A stretch of DNA of 64,000 nt, taken from contig CP136061.1 of NCBI GenBank assembly GCA_032622095.1, positions 131,392,754 to 131,456,753 of the forward strand, given 5' to 3'. Positions within the stretch are counted from its first letter, which is position 1, and every line of letters starts with the position of its first letter. The notes beneath the pieces were generated by a model. The model had not been told where the DNA came from. It saw only the letters and a program-made list of their open reading frames with translations, and did no database searches. This DNA comes from Siphonodentalium dalli. Its lineage: Eukaryota; Mollusca; Scaphopoda; Gadilida; Siphonodentaliidae. The translations under genes were made by a program, and so were the position numbers. Shown here piece by piece: positions 25,201-40,200 of the stretch.

Positions 25201-28200
25201 TGGAAATAACATTAAAGGTACTCAAACCGATTCGATGGTTCCCATATTATCAGATTCCAACAACAAACATTTTTTTGAAATGCCGCTTCGGTTATCAGAA
25301 TCGATTAAATGCCCAAAAAAAAAATATGCTAACCAGTCAACAATAGTAAACAATTGCCCAAATTTTCCAAAACCTGTTATTTATCAACATTTTGTTCAAC
25401 ACGGGTGGGTTCCTCGACTCGAATCAAATATGTTTACCCCCGAAACCAAGGAAATAGTAATATGAAAGCGTTAATTCAGATTATGTATCTTTAACTTTGT
25501 TGCCACAATTTCAATTTGTTAATTTTTTTTCGCAAAGAAAGAAAGAAATATGTTTACATGTAATTGTCGGGTTGTCATCATCACGTAACTTTAAATCGTA
25601 AACATGTTCGCTTTCATTAAGTTAACAAAATTAAAATAATTTTTCACATGGTAAGCTGCATACGCATGACCAATTACCATTTGTGGGAACCAACGAAACA
25701 TACAAATGTATATGGTGTGAATGACAAAACATATGGTACGAAACAATCAACTGTGTGGTTCAAATTAAGGGTATATATAAACCGGCCATGGTAGGAATTT
25801 CTTAGGAAACATTGTTTGAGCCATCCAACGAACCTTGGTGAATCACCGAGTGATCTATAATAGCCCAGAAGTGCTTAAATAGACCGATCGGTCTTCCACA
25901 GTCAGCATGCATCTGGTAAGAGGGGAGTCAATCTAAACTGTTCTATAATTATCTTTCAACCAATACTAGTACTTGCAAACAATAACAATTATTCTGATTT
26001 CTTTTGAAACAAACAGAATAATTATTTACTGAGAATATTCAATATAAACATCTACAAATTCTTAAACAAACGGAATTTCAATGTTCAAGAAATTTAGAGG
26101 TCTCCCCTCTTACAATACAACAGTGAGCAATATGCCAGGAAGACCGATCAATGAATCTATTTTAACTAGATCAGGCTATTATTGTACAATGTATATCGGT
26201 TGTTCACCTACACTTGTCCAACTGATTTTGGAGAATATATACAAGCGAAATGGTTAAAAAAATATATTTATTAATTATAATAAATAATCATCAAAATTGG
26301 AAGAGTTCAGCATCAGCTCCTTGCTGGCATTGTTGAATACGGCCCACGTCGGATTACCATCGGAAAAAATATCGAAAATAGGTGATTTACTTCCCAAATT
26401 GCCATCGTAGTTTTAGAATCTTTTTCCACCAAGAATGTGTTGAAAACTGCAGACAACTGTTCTATGCACATTACAGTCCAATAATTTTGACTCTTGGTTG
26501 ATAAACATTCCTCTAAAACATAAATCTGTCTATAAAAGTGTCAATTTGTTTCAATTGCGAAACGTCAACCTCCAGTCCAGAATCGAAAATCCAATTCACA
26601 ATATTCATCGAAAATTCTCAAAACAGCGTCCAACATATAGTCCTAGCACAACTCCGTGATATTATATGATTTACACACTTCAGTCATCAATACTTTCTAA
26701 ATGTCCAAATTGTTGAAAATAGTAGATTTGTATCGTAAGTCGCCATTAACAAAACAAATGAGAAAACACGTGGACATGTTTACGTCTTATTCCCTCATCC
26801 GAAAAAAAGTTGCGTTCCCATGTTGACGTCACGCTTCTTTGTGCACATAAAACTGGCGAGTGGCTTTTTAGTTTTTCCTTATTATTTTCGACGTCAAAAA
26901 GTCATTAAAATCTCGATTTTTACGCTATAAGTTGGTGTTTTTGAATATCATTCGTTTTTAGTAACCTTAATTCTACGTTATGACACTGGTATAGATTATT
27001 TTACTGAACAAAAAGTTTTATTAACAGTTCCCTTTTAAACATCTCGCCTCCAAATTATTATTGTCACTCTAAATCACCGAAAACATATATAACAAATAGT
27101 AAAAATTCCATATCTATAGCACAGACAGTAAAATCTGAATCAAAAGCACAATAGTGTTTAGAAACGAGAGGCCGATCACGATCGGCAGATGTTTAACCCA
27201 TACCTTGGCGATAGCGATTAGCTATTTTTATAAATTTTATAAATCCTTACACCAACCTTTTCATGAGTGCAAAAGTTTCAACAATTCACACTTAATATAG
27301 TGATAGTGTGAAAAATATTTAGTTATCACATTGTGTCAACAGGATTGGGGTAGAATGTTAATATTTTTAAGCAAATAAACCAAATGACCCTCACTATGCA
27401 GGTTAGGGGTGTGTTCCCGTCAACTATGCCAAGAACTACATGTATAAACATAATCAATGGAAATATTTGAGTTATCAAACGGATAGAATGGGGTTAATCT
27501 TAACCAAACTAATGAACTGATAAACACAAAATAGTCTAAAAAAGCATGTCATTGGATTTAGAAACCCATACAATAAGTCAGTCTCAAGAATACAAGCACC
27601 ATTAATGTTACCCTGGAACCCAAATGCAATTGAGGGAATTTCAAACTAAGACATTTCCTCTAATGATGTATATTCAATTGATTTATTGAAACCCTTACTG
27701 AACCTGGATCAAAGTGAAAGGGATAATATTATATCTGTTTATCGCATAATATGTGTCTATGGAATGGTTTAATTTAAATCCCAAATCCATGCAAATCAAA
27801 AGTGGATCACCATCAACCTGGACATAATATAGGAAAATGATCAAATGAAAAGCATCAAAACCATAAGATATGTGGAGAGGGTTAATCATTTTCATTGACA
27901 TCATATCATGGAAATAAGGAATGTGTGGATTAATTTTTGTCTAAGATAAGACAACAGTGTCTGTAAACAACAATGTCTGTAAAACATCCCTACAAAGTAA
28001 CAATGGACTGTTCCAATTTAATATTTTAGAATAGGTGTCCTATAGTGTGTATATTAACTAATGTAATGAACCTGTTTCAACAAAGGGGTTAACTTAATAT
28101 TGCACAGAAAACAGAACTCCACCAGATAGCAATCAATCAATTTGACATTATTATAAACAAATTTGCAGCCAGTGGTACCACTATCAGGCTTTATAGCATG

Positions 28201-31200
28201 CCATATCTAATGTCCATAGTGATAATTAACTCATTACAATAACACACATGGTCTGTGAGATATCGTCTCTTCAAATTCCCAGCAGTAATTACTTGAATTA
28301 TAAAGGGTCATAACTCTGTTAAAATATATCGGATCAAACCCATATTCGAACTTGATCTGTATTTAGGGGTGATAAATTCATATACCAAATTTGGTGTTGA
28401 TCAGATGAAAAATGTTTTGAGTTATAGCAGCTTGTGTGAATTCTAAGTAAACAAATGAGTGAAATGTTTAATTAAACAATACCAAAAACCATACAGATGA
28501 AGAACGTGCTAAGAAAAACCTAGGTAAGAAATATGAGGCAGATCAGAAGAAATATGTTCAACTTATTGCATTGGATAGCATGTGTGTAAAGGGTTAATTA
28601 TTTTCTAAACCGATCAACCAATCAATACCAAAAACTATACAGGTGAGGGTGTGTCATCATAAACCAAAATATCAAATATGAACACAATCGGACAAAAAAT
28701 ACTTCGTTTATAGCATCAGATTTTTTTTTTTTTATTTTTTTATATTTTAATTTCGAAAAAAGGGTCATAACTCCTTTAAAATACATCGGATCAAACCCAT
28801 ATTCGAACTGTAATTTGGGCTCTGAAACTTGCATACCAAATTTGGTTCTGATCAGATAACAATTGTTTGAGTTATGACAGCATGCGTGAATTCGAAGTCG
28901 AAAAAGGGCCATAACTCCATAAAAAAAACTCGGATTAAACCCATATACAAAATTTAGTTTCGATCGGATAGAAAATATTTGAGTTATCGCACCATGGGTA
29001 AAGTGTCTACGGACAGACAGACAGACGGATGGACAACCGGACGCACGACGAGTGGTCAATCCGGAAGTCGACATTATGTTTACCATACTATGGTATGGGT
29101 AAACATAAAAATTAGTCTAGAAAACCTGAATAATCATTGATAGAGCTATAACAATGAGGGTTCACTCTTACGTTGGTGAACCTGATAATTGAATAGAATG
29201 AAGGACAGCTCTACATAGTAATAGGTGTTCATTGAAGCTATTTTTTCTATATCTATTTGTTACAAATAGAGTGTAATAAATTCACAGGACTACTGAAACT
29301 AACAGATTTACAGTCTGATTGTCCCCAAAATGAAATGTTGGAAATGCTAAGTCATTGTTCAGTACCTGAGTAGGAAACTGCTGCTGTTATTCAAAACATG
29401 AATCATGATGCATCATGATAATATCCTGATGATGTAGAGTAATGCACTAAGTAATTGACCCCTTAACCACAGCAGAATTATGGGTAACTTTTCAGGATTT
29501 AGTCGGAAATATGGCTTGAATGGCAACAAGCCATATTTCCGACTAAATCCTGAAAAGTTACCTATAATTCTGCTGTGGTTATGGGGTCGATTACTTAGGG
29601 CATTACTGTAAGGCAAAGAAAGAATCACCATTCATTGAAATTGTGATGCGCCATTGCAGCCCTAATCCTTGATATTTTTAATTACCGAATAGATATATGT
29701 GACTATATCTGCATCAAGCCTGGGTATAGTGTGTCTGACATTTGCAGAACGAGGTCCACAGAGGATGAATTTTTTTATCCTATCCCACATGGTGGGCTGG
29801 CATCACCAAATTCACCCTCTGGGATAGACCCCGAAGCCACGACAAATAGTTTTCATGGCTGGCTCAACCGATTTTTCGTGGCTGGTTAGCTAGCTAAGCC
29901 GGCTCAATCACGACGTTCGTGGCTGAAGAAATATGGCGGCTCAGCCGGCTGAGATGTTATCATTCAGCGTATTTTCGTTTCCGAAATGTTCCTAATCCCC
30001 TGTTACCTGTTATAGACGCCGTTTTTTTAGCGTTTGTGGTGAACCCGTAGAATTCCAGATCACATGTAATCGTTTGATGTTGGGCTTTTCCATTATGGCG
30101 AAAATTCACGAAGGACTGGCATGGATATACTATGTAGTTTCCCATCTAATCGGTATAAGTAGTTACATTGGGACTTCTGTCGACTTCAGACTGCTATCAT
30201 CACTGCCATCTTGTGATATATGCATGCATCATTGAATGATGAACCCGATAGTAATGATATATAATATTTCAAACTATTTTCTATTCTTATGTGTATATAT
30301 GGACAAATGCCAGTGATGTCTGAGTGTTGTCGTAAATTTTTTTTTTTATATTTTAACCCTTTCAATACCGTATGCATGCGCCCATTCAGTTATATGAAAG
30401 CATGCATTGGGATAGTCTATTCCACATTAAGGGGCCAGGTGTTCGATAATATAACCATGCCGTGTCCATGCGAGTATGCCAATATTAGACAATGCGGTTT
30501 AGTTCTTTGCGATTCACAGAACAGTTGTGCTTGACATATAAGCCCATGCACACGGCTCAGCCATTTTACAATTCCGGCGGCGATTTTTAAATGTGACTGG
30601 CGTTAGAAATAATATGGCTGGCGGCGGCTTTTGGCCAATATGGCTGGCGGCGGCGGCGTGCGATGGCGGCTTCGGGCTCTACTCTGGGAACCTCATTCTG
30701 CTTAGGTCTCAACTGCTATGGGAGGTCTGCTATGGGAGACCTAGGATCAGATTGAAGTTCCCCAGTTAAAATTGGTGATGTTCACCCATTAGTCTCCTCA
30801 ATTATGCATTTTATCTTTTGAAAATTAGGGGATATAGAACCTGAACAGAAGGGAAAAGTAATTGAAAACAATGTTAATCTGAGACTATTAAGTACTTCCC
30901 AGAAGATGAGGCCAAATCAGAATGAGGTCCCCAGAGGGTTAATTTGGTGATGCCAGCTAGTTATGCCTTGTGATAGCATCACTAAATTCACCCTCTGGGG
31001 ACCTCATTCAGCAAATGTCAGACACACTATTTTCAGGCTTCGTCTACATATTGCAATAGAATAATGTTTTAGGCATTTCCTGGCTTGATGTCAATATCCA
31101 AGTCTAAAAGTTTGAAAAGAAATAGATGTCAATGAATATGAATGGGACCATCTTCAAAGAGAGAAAATGTTTTATAATGTTCTTTTGTACTAAATTTCAG

Positions 31201-34200
31201 ATTTCATTTTTGTTTCAAATGAAAACGCTTTCTGTAAACCTGATTGTCTTTCCTAACATAGAATCAGATGTTGGCAGCAAGTTATTGGTACTATAACAGT
31301 TGCTACGAACTAGTCCTGAATTAATCTTAGGAGAATTAACACACCTCATATTTCCATGCATGACTCATCAGTATGAATAGAAACTAACAAATAGCATGCT
31401 ATCAAAATTATGACAAACTGTACTGACCGGCTCAATGCCATCCAGGACACATGGATATATCAGTTGTGGAATGTCGGCAACTGCCTTGACATTGGGTCGC
31501 AACACATCTGGTGACAGCCAATCACAGCATCCATAATCAATATACTGCACCTAAAAAAAACAAATACAGTGAATTTTACTGCAAAACAATCTTTCCAGCA
31601 ATTTTTTTTGTCATAATAAAGCACATATATAATTTCAAAAACCTACAACTGACTTTTAGTTGATATCTGCTTTGTGCCCCTGGTATGTAGAAGCTGATTG
31701 GATATATCCCCCTCGAAAATAGAAAAAAAAATCTTACAATGAAACCAAAGCTGAAGGGGTAAATAACCAGAAATGTAGAGGGAACTGTTATGCATATAAA
31801 CTCATTTAGTCTTATATAAAAATGACATTGCACTACCAGTGTATGACTGGGATTACCTAACATTATATAATGCCCCTGACATTAACTACTGTTATTGTTG
31901 TCTAAAAACTGATACCTCCCCATTCTAATGTGATCCTGAATTTAGTCCTGTGCCTTTCAATTGTATAAAGTTACGATTAGTGTAAGTTGTTCACAATGAC
32001 TAATTGTAAGAAGAGCATGCGGATCAGCTAATCATTTTCTTAATTGTAGTCATCTACCTCATGGTGTAAGCCTGCAAGTCACTTTATAACACATTACATG
32101 TTAGAGCTCAATGCGCACTAATATTCAACACATATCTACTATGGACAAGTTGATAAAATAAAAAAATAAAAAATTTCAATTTATTTTTTCTTCAAATTTT
32201 TATTTTCGTAAGTTTTTTTGTCATAACATCAGGCATTGCAATAAAAAGGCCTAATGCGGCCCTTTTTATTCAATGCGGCGGGGCCTGAGAACCAAATTTT
32301 TTTTTTTTTGGCCTTACACTTGTACAATATCTTCATTCAACCTAAATGATGATTTTTTTTGATAAGGTTGGAAAAGATACGAGGATAACTCAAATAGGGC
32401 AAAGTTAAAGTACAGTTATATAAACAATATAATTTAATTATAGACAGGGTTCGTGCTGTCACTTGCCAAATTTGCCAATGGCACAAATAATTCATATTTG
32501 GCAAAACATATTTTCATTTGGCAAAAATTTTGGCAAGTCACTTTTGATACCTCCATCAAGATGCAGTTAATCTGATATCATTAGTATCAACGGGTGGATG
32601 GTTTGCTAGTATGTCTGGTGGTGGTGTTTACATAGCTAATCCTCTGTTTCCATGTGCCTTTCTGATGAAGAAACCCTTCAACAATTTCATTGTTATGCTG
32701 TTGGTTTATTGTTCTATGATAAACCCAAGTATAGAGGCGAGAATTGTTAATAATGAACTGCTTTCCTATCGATATCAAAGGTCGCTCAAGCAGCGATTGT
32801 GGAAATAATCAAATTAAAAGACACAATGTTGTAGAAACTGACAGCATTTGGAAACTTTTGACAGCATTTGGCAAAAATTATTTTCATTTGGCAAAAATAA
32901 ATTTCGGGCCTGATTATAGATAGATCCAATCACCTTTTTGGTGAGGAGATGCCTAACAATTTTCAAATAATTTTTGCGACAATTATCAATGTTTTTCAAG
33001 GCCCTCTTTTCTCTGAAATACCACTTTTTAGGGATTTTAATTTCTTTTTGAAGACCGTCAATTATGTATTCACTGAGTGATGCATGTATTGTTGAAAAAC
33101 AAGGCAATTCAATGTTCCATATGGTAAATTAAGCACTTTCCAGGCCTTGAACGGTCATTTGCCCAATTAGGCCCTATGGGAACTATGCGGCATCCCAATG
33201 ATATATAAGGCCACACAAAGTTAATATCCCATTTATCAGGCCCGTGTATGCATGGCGCCCCCCATTTGGAAAAAATAGATGGCTCCCAAATAGAGGTCAC
33301 CCTGTACATCCACATGAATTTTGGTGATGATTGGATGAGGGATGTGTACTATAGGGAGGACCAAAGGAAATTGTTGATGGACACAAGAATGGTTCGACTG
33401 ACGGATGCCAACAATTGGCAATGGCTCATGTCAAGTTGAACTTATAAAAAATGTGTCGATTATACTTTATTGGGTGATTTTTTACCAAATAAATTTATGG
33501 ACAAATGTTCTGGAAATAATGGCTGGGCAACTGAAATTAAAACCAGAGTTAGCCGCTACCGAGACTATTTCAGATGTTGAAATTATTATATTTTTATATA
33601 GAATATAGGTAGTCCATATTGCAACACCTGGTCTTTTTCCTCTTTTCCTTGATGTTGGGGATATAAAAACTGCGAGCTCACATGCTTTTCAAATATTTGA
33701 TAAACATGAAATTGATTTTGCATGGTCTCATAATATGTTGAACCTATCAACAACATTCAAATCAGGCCTGCCAGGGGTATGTTACTCACTTGGAAATATT
33801 CATCACCTATCTCTAGCACTTTTGCTCTGTTCCAAGTGCCATCTTGCTCAAAGTATGCAACACAAGCTTGTCCAACTTTCCATGTTATATCTTTTCGGTA
33901 TGGTTCAGATTTTGAGAACTTTTGAAGTTTTTCCTTCAAAAGATTTATTGGGTCTGGTTCACCTGAAAATGAATTTTCAAAACATTGAGAAAACCACATT
34001 TACTTACATCCATCTGTGATAACATATGATATTCAACTACGATTGTGAGTTGATGATGCTGTTTGCTTGTTGCCAAGGAACTGAGTAAAAGTGAATGTTT
34101 TAGAGATGTGACTGTTACCTTTGTTAACCTCTTTGCTGCTAATTGATGTTATGACATCGTGTACTGGGCTGTTGACGTTATAGCCATTATCCAGTTGAAA

Positions 34201-37200
34201 AATATAACAGGAATATCACAAGAACCATACAACTGACTCAGTTGAAAGGCTATTATCGTTCAGAATCATTAAACTTTGAGACACAGTTATTCCGATGAAC
34301 CAATCTCCAGTTATGAATAATGGCCTACTGCTAGTGTGCTGAAGTAGGTCCGTAGGTATTACGGACCATATATCACAGGACATGCACTTTTAGGTCCGTA
34401 ATAGTTACGGACATCATAGCAGCGAAGAGGTTAACCAAATAGAAAACCATATCAAAAGTTCTCTTTTTAAACTGGACAATAAGTGTTTCCACATTGGGGT
34501 AACTATGTGAGGCATTATGATCCTATTTTAATCAGTACATCCTTTCCGGAAAAGGGCATTTCAAGTGTCTGTTATACAAGTTTTTTCCGAACACTCATAG
34601 GCACAATATATATTTAATTTAGCTAGAAACAAGATTGGTCAAAACATAACATGTGGACAAACTGCTTATTTGAAAACAAGAAAAGCCGTTTTATAGTGCC
34701 ACCCAGCTATGACACATTCTCACTAATTTTACATTTTCGATAATTTTAGAAAGTAATGGATGAATGGATAATTTTATGGAATCTATCCCACAATGCCTTT
34801 TAGCCATTACATCTTCATCTGAAACATATCTAAATTTCTAATTGTGGATAAGTTGGAGATTGAACTTTTTTTAATGAAAATTCTGGATAAAACGCCAATT
34901 CAAATGTTTTATTTTGCCTCTCTTTGGGCGATGAGGAAGGTGCATGACAGTACATTATTTTTATTTATTCAATAGTAAATAGGTTTAAAAATTTCAGGTT
35001 TTAGATTGGTCTAATTTTGGCAAATCAGGGTGAACCATGGTTTGTCCTTGTAGCTGAAATGTTGTGAAATTTGAAGAAAAAAAACATGATATCCTTATAA
35101 TTAATTTCCGAGAATGATTCCATTGATATAAATATGATATAATTGTAGTATTTCTCAGTAATATATAAACATGCCAATGCAATGATCGAAAGTACATTTT
35201 CATGTTATTTCTGAGCACATTTCCGTATTTTTGGCACAGTGTATCTAAGAGCTCTTTCCATCAATGTATCACATTATTATAATCAATAAATTTGTAAAAT
35301 GATCATGGAAAAATGGGTTGATACAAAAATCGAACTTGGCACTGAAAGGGTTAAGTTGGGGGAATATAAAGGTCTGCAAAATGAGCTCACTTTTTTGTGG
35401 AACCCGATGGCACCAGATGATACCCATATCATCCACAAACGACGGAATCACATCAATCTTGTTTGTAGTCGGAATCACAAATGGCTTGTAGAAATATTCA
35501 GGAATAATCAGCTCAATCTCGTCCGTATGTTTTACTGTGTCACCGCTACCACAACTCAGTTGTCTACAGTACATCTTATTGAAGTCCTCGCTGTAGTCCC
35601 TCACACATTTCCTGTGAAAACAAGAGGTTGGTTGTCAGGCCTGCAAATAGTGTGTCTGTCATTTACAGAGGGTGAATTTAGTGACGCTATCCAGAAAGGT
35701 GGGCTAGCATACCAAATTCACCCTCTGAGAACCTCATTCTGCTTAGACCTCAACAGCTATGGGAGACCTACTTCCCAGAAGATGAGGCCCAAGCAGAATG
35801 AGGTCCCCAGAGTCTGGGATAGAATCACTAAATTCACCCTCATGGGGGACCTGATTTTGCAAATGACAGACACACTATTTGTAGGCTTGTTGGTTGTCAT
35901 CAAGTGCATACTCCTATATAGCATACCGCCCAGTAGTCTGGCTGTTGAAGGGTTGAACCCGGAAAAAATTCTTAACAAGCTGAATTTGGTGTCATTCGAT
36001 GCAGCATAACCCCCTGGTGAACATATCCAAAATCCGCAAAAATCCGCCTTGGGGAATTTATTTTATTCAAGATGGCGTCCAACATGGCCGCTTGAAAGTT
36101 GAAAATTTCGAGAAGTCTATTGTTTGATGCACAATATAAAACTATCAACCCGTGTTATAACCAAAAGTCCTTTTGTAGTGTATACAATATATTTCCAAAA
36201 CAAACGATGCTGTTTCCGGGTAAAAGACCTAAACATGGCGGCCAAAATGTCAGCCAAAACCGTAAAATATGTGTTTTTCTTTATTTTTCCACTAATTTTC
36301 CACATTATGAATGTATTGACTTTGAATCCCCGATCCAAACGAAAGATATATCTATTGAGTATTGAGATTGCTTTCTGGCGATAAAGCCACATTCGATCCA
36401 GTTCCTTATCAACAACCGTTGAACAAATTCGTGCAAATCTCCCACGACAATCCCCACAGGCAGTGACACACTTAATTCAATTCTTCCGACATGAACATTG
36501 GTTTGTGCCACAAGGAGTTCTTGACGAAATTTTTCAATTGCATTGTATGAATTAAAGAAGAATTTCTGGTGCTGGTTCTAGGTCAGTCATTGTAGCGATA
36601 AGTATTGACCCCTGCAGTTTCCATCCCCAATGTTTGCAATGTTTGGGTTCTAGATCTATTTTCCCGAGATATGCCCAGATTAAAACCTGTAAGTGAACCC
36701 TAAGACTAAGGCTGCCCTCTCTGTGTGTGGCAATTTCTGAGGTTCGATAGCAGACCTGCCGGAGGAAAACATGGTCATGAACTTCGCGTATCTTAGATGA
36801 TCGAGGGACTCTCCATCCTTGCCCAAGTACATTTGAATGAAAATCTTCGAACCTGCCTCGCCTAACTGTTGGGCTGACGCAGCCCGATTGCTGATTTCTA
36901 AGGAAAGATGTTGCAGTTGAGCAGACGATTCTAATAGTTTCATCATAAACCCAATTGCTGGCCTCTTCCTCGTGTAAGTCCATCCCGACTTTTGATGGAA
37001 CGCATCATGATTTGCTCAATAACTAGGTCACTTGACAGTCATGCCCAAACCTACTGCTCCTTCGAATAGTATGAACACCATCCTCTATAAAAGACTAGTA
37101 TAACCAGGGATATTTCTTGGGTAAGTCTAGCATCATTTGCAAAAACAAGCGACAACTCAGTAGCGGCAAACAAATTCAACATTTTCCCAACAACTACTAA

Positions 37201-40200
37201 ATGGAGATTCCAATCTCCTGTTCTCTCAGCTCGAATAAAATCTGTCCACATTTCTAGACTCTCCATAAACTGTAACCAACGTTTGGATGTTCTGGATTTC
37301 TCGCCAATGTATGTCTTGTAATATAACATAAGTTCGTTCAATTTGAGCAGTTCTATTGAATCGGAAACAGCCGAAACTGGGATGGACCTATCAAACACGT
37401 TTTCATACAGCTCAATTATTGCTTTCACTTCAATCTGACTAAGCTTCGCCCCTTCGAAACTGTCAGTACCAGTGCAGCGATTCCCTCGATTGCCAATTCT
37501 TCGTTATTTGATGTCGAAGGTACTTCGATATTTAACGTTGAAGGTACTTCGACATTTGATTTTGCAGATAATTGGGTATCTCGACTTGGATATTTCATTT
37601 GAATCCTCAGAGATCAATTCATCCAACAGTTTATTAGTAAGGGCTCCGTCTACAAGGAAATGACATCTGAGTGCTCGCGAGAATGCCTTCCCGGAAAGCA
37701 TTGTGGCCACTGCGTTTGAGCCATAATCGTTTTCAAGAGCCTCATCTAACCCCGACCCATTCATCATGGTACCAATGCTACACATGAAACTCACCATCAG
37801 ATGGAAGCCGTCGAGTCTACAAACTATTCCAAGTGACTTGGCTTAAATTATCTCAACCGGTTTGAACCAAAGTGACTGGTCAAACGCCAAGCATGGCGAC
37901 AGGGTTTTCCCAACTGTGTCGCGTGAATCTGAATACACATCAAAGTGGAAAACAAACAAGACTCACCTGATGGGTTGAGGTCTATTATCGGTAGAAAAAG
38001 ATCTTCTGACTAGGCTGAATGTTCTGAGCTGTTTGAAGAAAAGATGTGTTCCATGAATCCAGACCAGTTCGGTCTGTTTTATTGCTCGATTTGAAAGCCA
38101 ACCGCAATGTCAATCAGTGCTCAAACCTGTGTATGGGTTTTGTAACTCAAGCATGGGTCGGTACTTTATAGTGGATAATCCCAGTTTTTTTTTGTAAGTT
38201 TCAAATGGTGTATGATGGGCACACCCTTGTATTCGATTAGTTCTTCAACCATAACACATTTTTGACGAGTGATGACTATTGATATAGGTGTAACCAGTGT
38301 GTCGTCCTTCTGAGTGGAAACTGCGAGTATCCCCATAACATGGAATGAACCTTTACCATTAATAGTAGCGACATTGAGGTCGACGCTATCTGCTGCCCAC
38401 TGAGTAAATGTACCTGGAAAATACTCCATGTGAATACTCTCAAGATTTTCCACCTGGATCACTGATTGCTCGTACTTGCTTACTTCGTCGTAAGTACTTG
38501 AAACCCCCAATTTAGAGAGTTCATCAACAAGCCACCTTGACCCGAAACGCGATCCATTTCAACCCAAATACCAAAAAGAGTAGAGGTAATAACAGATTGC
38601 ACGATGCTGTGGCCATTGCTATTCTGTTTTATTTAAGATGGAACTAGTAACTCCAGAAACATTTCTAAATGGCGAGAAATCCATTTATTTCTGTTGTCAA
38701 AATTTCCCAATCTCCTCACTGGTGGTGTAGGTTTTCTTATCATATGTCATTTCCCGCAACTTTGCCCTAATCATCTTCGTGGCGGTCACAACAACTCTGT
38801 ATGCCTCCTCATCCATGTCATCTTTCTTATCCGCATACCGCTTGTCAATTGTCGAGTACGTGGCCATATCTTTGAAACAAATGTCGTTGCTATGTCCTTC
38901 AATTTCAGCGAAAAAATTAAACTCCCCATACCGTTCTTAAAATTTCTGTTTAAGGCGTTTTATTGAATTAAGATTCTGACCCAATTGCTAGCTCTATCAT
39001 TTGAGTATGTAACTCGGACAGTTCTGTATACAGTATACAGATCTGTACCATCCCCAGACTCCAGCCATATACACACAGCGAATCAAATGATCATTGCATT
39101 ATTTTCGACACTTGGTATACATGATATACGGCTTCTGCAGCAATGAAATCAAGGCAACTTAGAATGAGTTTCTTAACCTTCAATGCTCAAAAATCTTCTC
39201 TTATTCGGCAATGTTCTAAAAAAATTGTATTTAATAGGGAGAGTTGCTACTGTTCGCATTTGCCTCATACAGGGATGACGGGGATATGATATGGAACCCT
39301 TTCCACATATGGAACAGTCTTCTTTGAAATTAAATGGCTCTTGTTTAGACATCATTTTCTTGGAGAGCGGAGCCTTATATACATACACTCAGGATTGACA
39401 CTGAAGGTTCTTTTCCTATCAGTGAAATCACACCTACAATTGTTATGGACCAAGGCCTTACCAATGGGTGTGGTTATTTGTTGCCCCTTTAAATATTCAG
39501 ATAGGTTGTTACATACTCGCTTATCAGAGAAGTCAATCAAAGTCTCCAATCCTTTTGCCATAACTTGTACCAATGGATTTTCCTTAGTGTCCACATTAAA
39601 TTGACACATGCTATGAAAGGACAAGACTCGCAAGTCCTCTTGAAAGTTGCTGACCACAACACATGGGGTTGGTACTGCCATTGCAGAACACGTACCATCA
39701 GGGATGGATCCAGGGATTTTTTGGGGACACCTGTTTTTGGGACTATGACATGCCGAAGGCATATCCCGAGGGCCGTTTGCCCGAGATGGGGGTAGGTATG
39801 GGAGGGGGGTCGCCCACTCCCTTAGGAGCAGCATTAAAGATCCCGCATAAGAAAATGCACTGGCTTACAAGGTCAAGATAAAGGCCAATGTATTATCTTA
39901 TATATGCGAGGCTCCTTAGATGGGAGACTCTCATTTTAATAAGATAATGCATTGGCACAGGATTTTTGCAAAATTTCAAGAAGCCCCAGTCATGAAAGGG
40001 TTAAAATATTTCTCACTGGACACTTGATTAAGCAAATAAAGGCTCTATATCAACTGTATATTGATGATTTGCATTGCATGTTGTTGAATTATAATAGAAG
40101 ATTTCCTTCAAAATATAGAAAATTCAGCTTTAATAAAACTATCCACTTGCAATTTGGGGACATTTAGGCCACCAGAGTTTGGGCGCCCAAACCTGTAACA

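Larger units (their letters stand above)
18758..27034 (+). mobile_element. 8.3-kb TTAA-flanked element (GGGAACTGTTAA ends)
   Basis: The ends ATGGGAACTGTTAA and the complement of TTAACAGTTCCCTT are inverted, with TTAA on both sides (18754-18757, 27035-27038). Support from inside: GTGACGTCAACGTGGGAC near 18950 is mirrored by GTTCCCATGTTGACGTCAC near 26820. A short acidic ORF starts 230 bp from the left end. Several other elements have inserted within it. TTAA suggests a Kolobok-like or piggyBac-like class, but no transposase core was identified. Confidence 0.55.

Noticed and set aside
29437-29608. MicroRNA precursor
   Set aside because: The stem is too long and too perfect, and terminal TA plus CAGTAATGC ends mark a MITE. 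Kept only as a possible siRNA source.
34994-35218. Possible extra Tudor exon near 35035
   Set aside because: It ends in a stop with no donor, and exons e and f already join in phase without it.
35299-36009. 236-aa plus-strand open frame
   Set aside because: It runs antisense through exon e, a hAT MITE and a transposon end. It is an accidental frame.
38694-39881. Plus-strand frames and the N-terminal part of a 160-aa minus frame
   Set aside because: Shadows of the DDE-like relic, and read-through into the hAT element at 39699.
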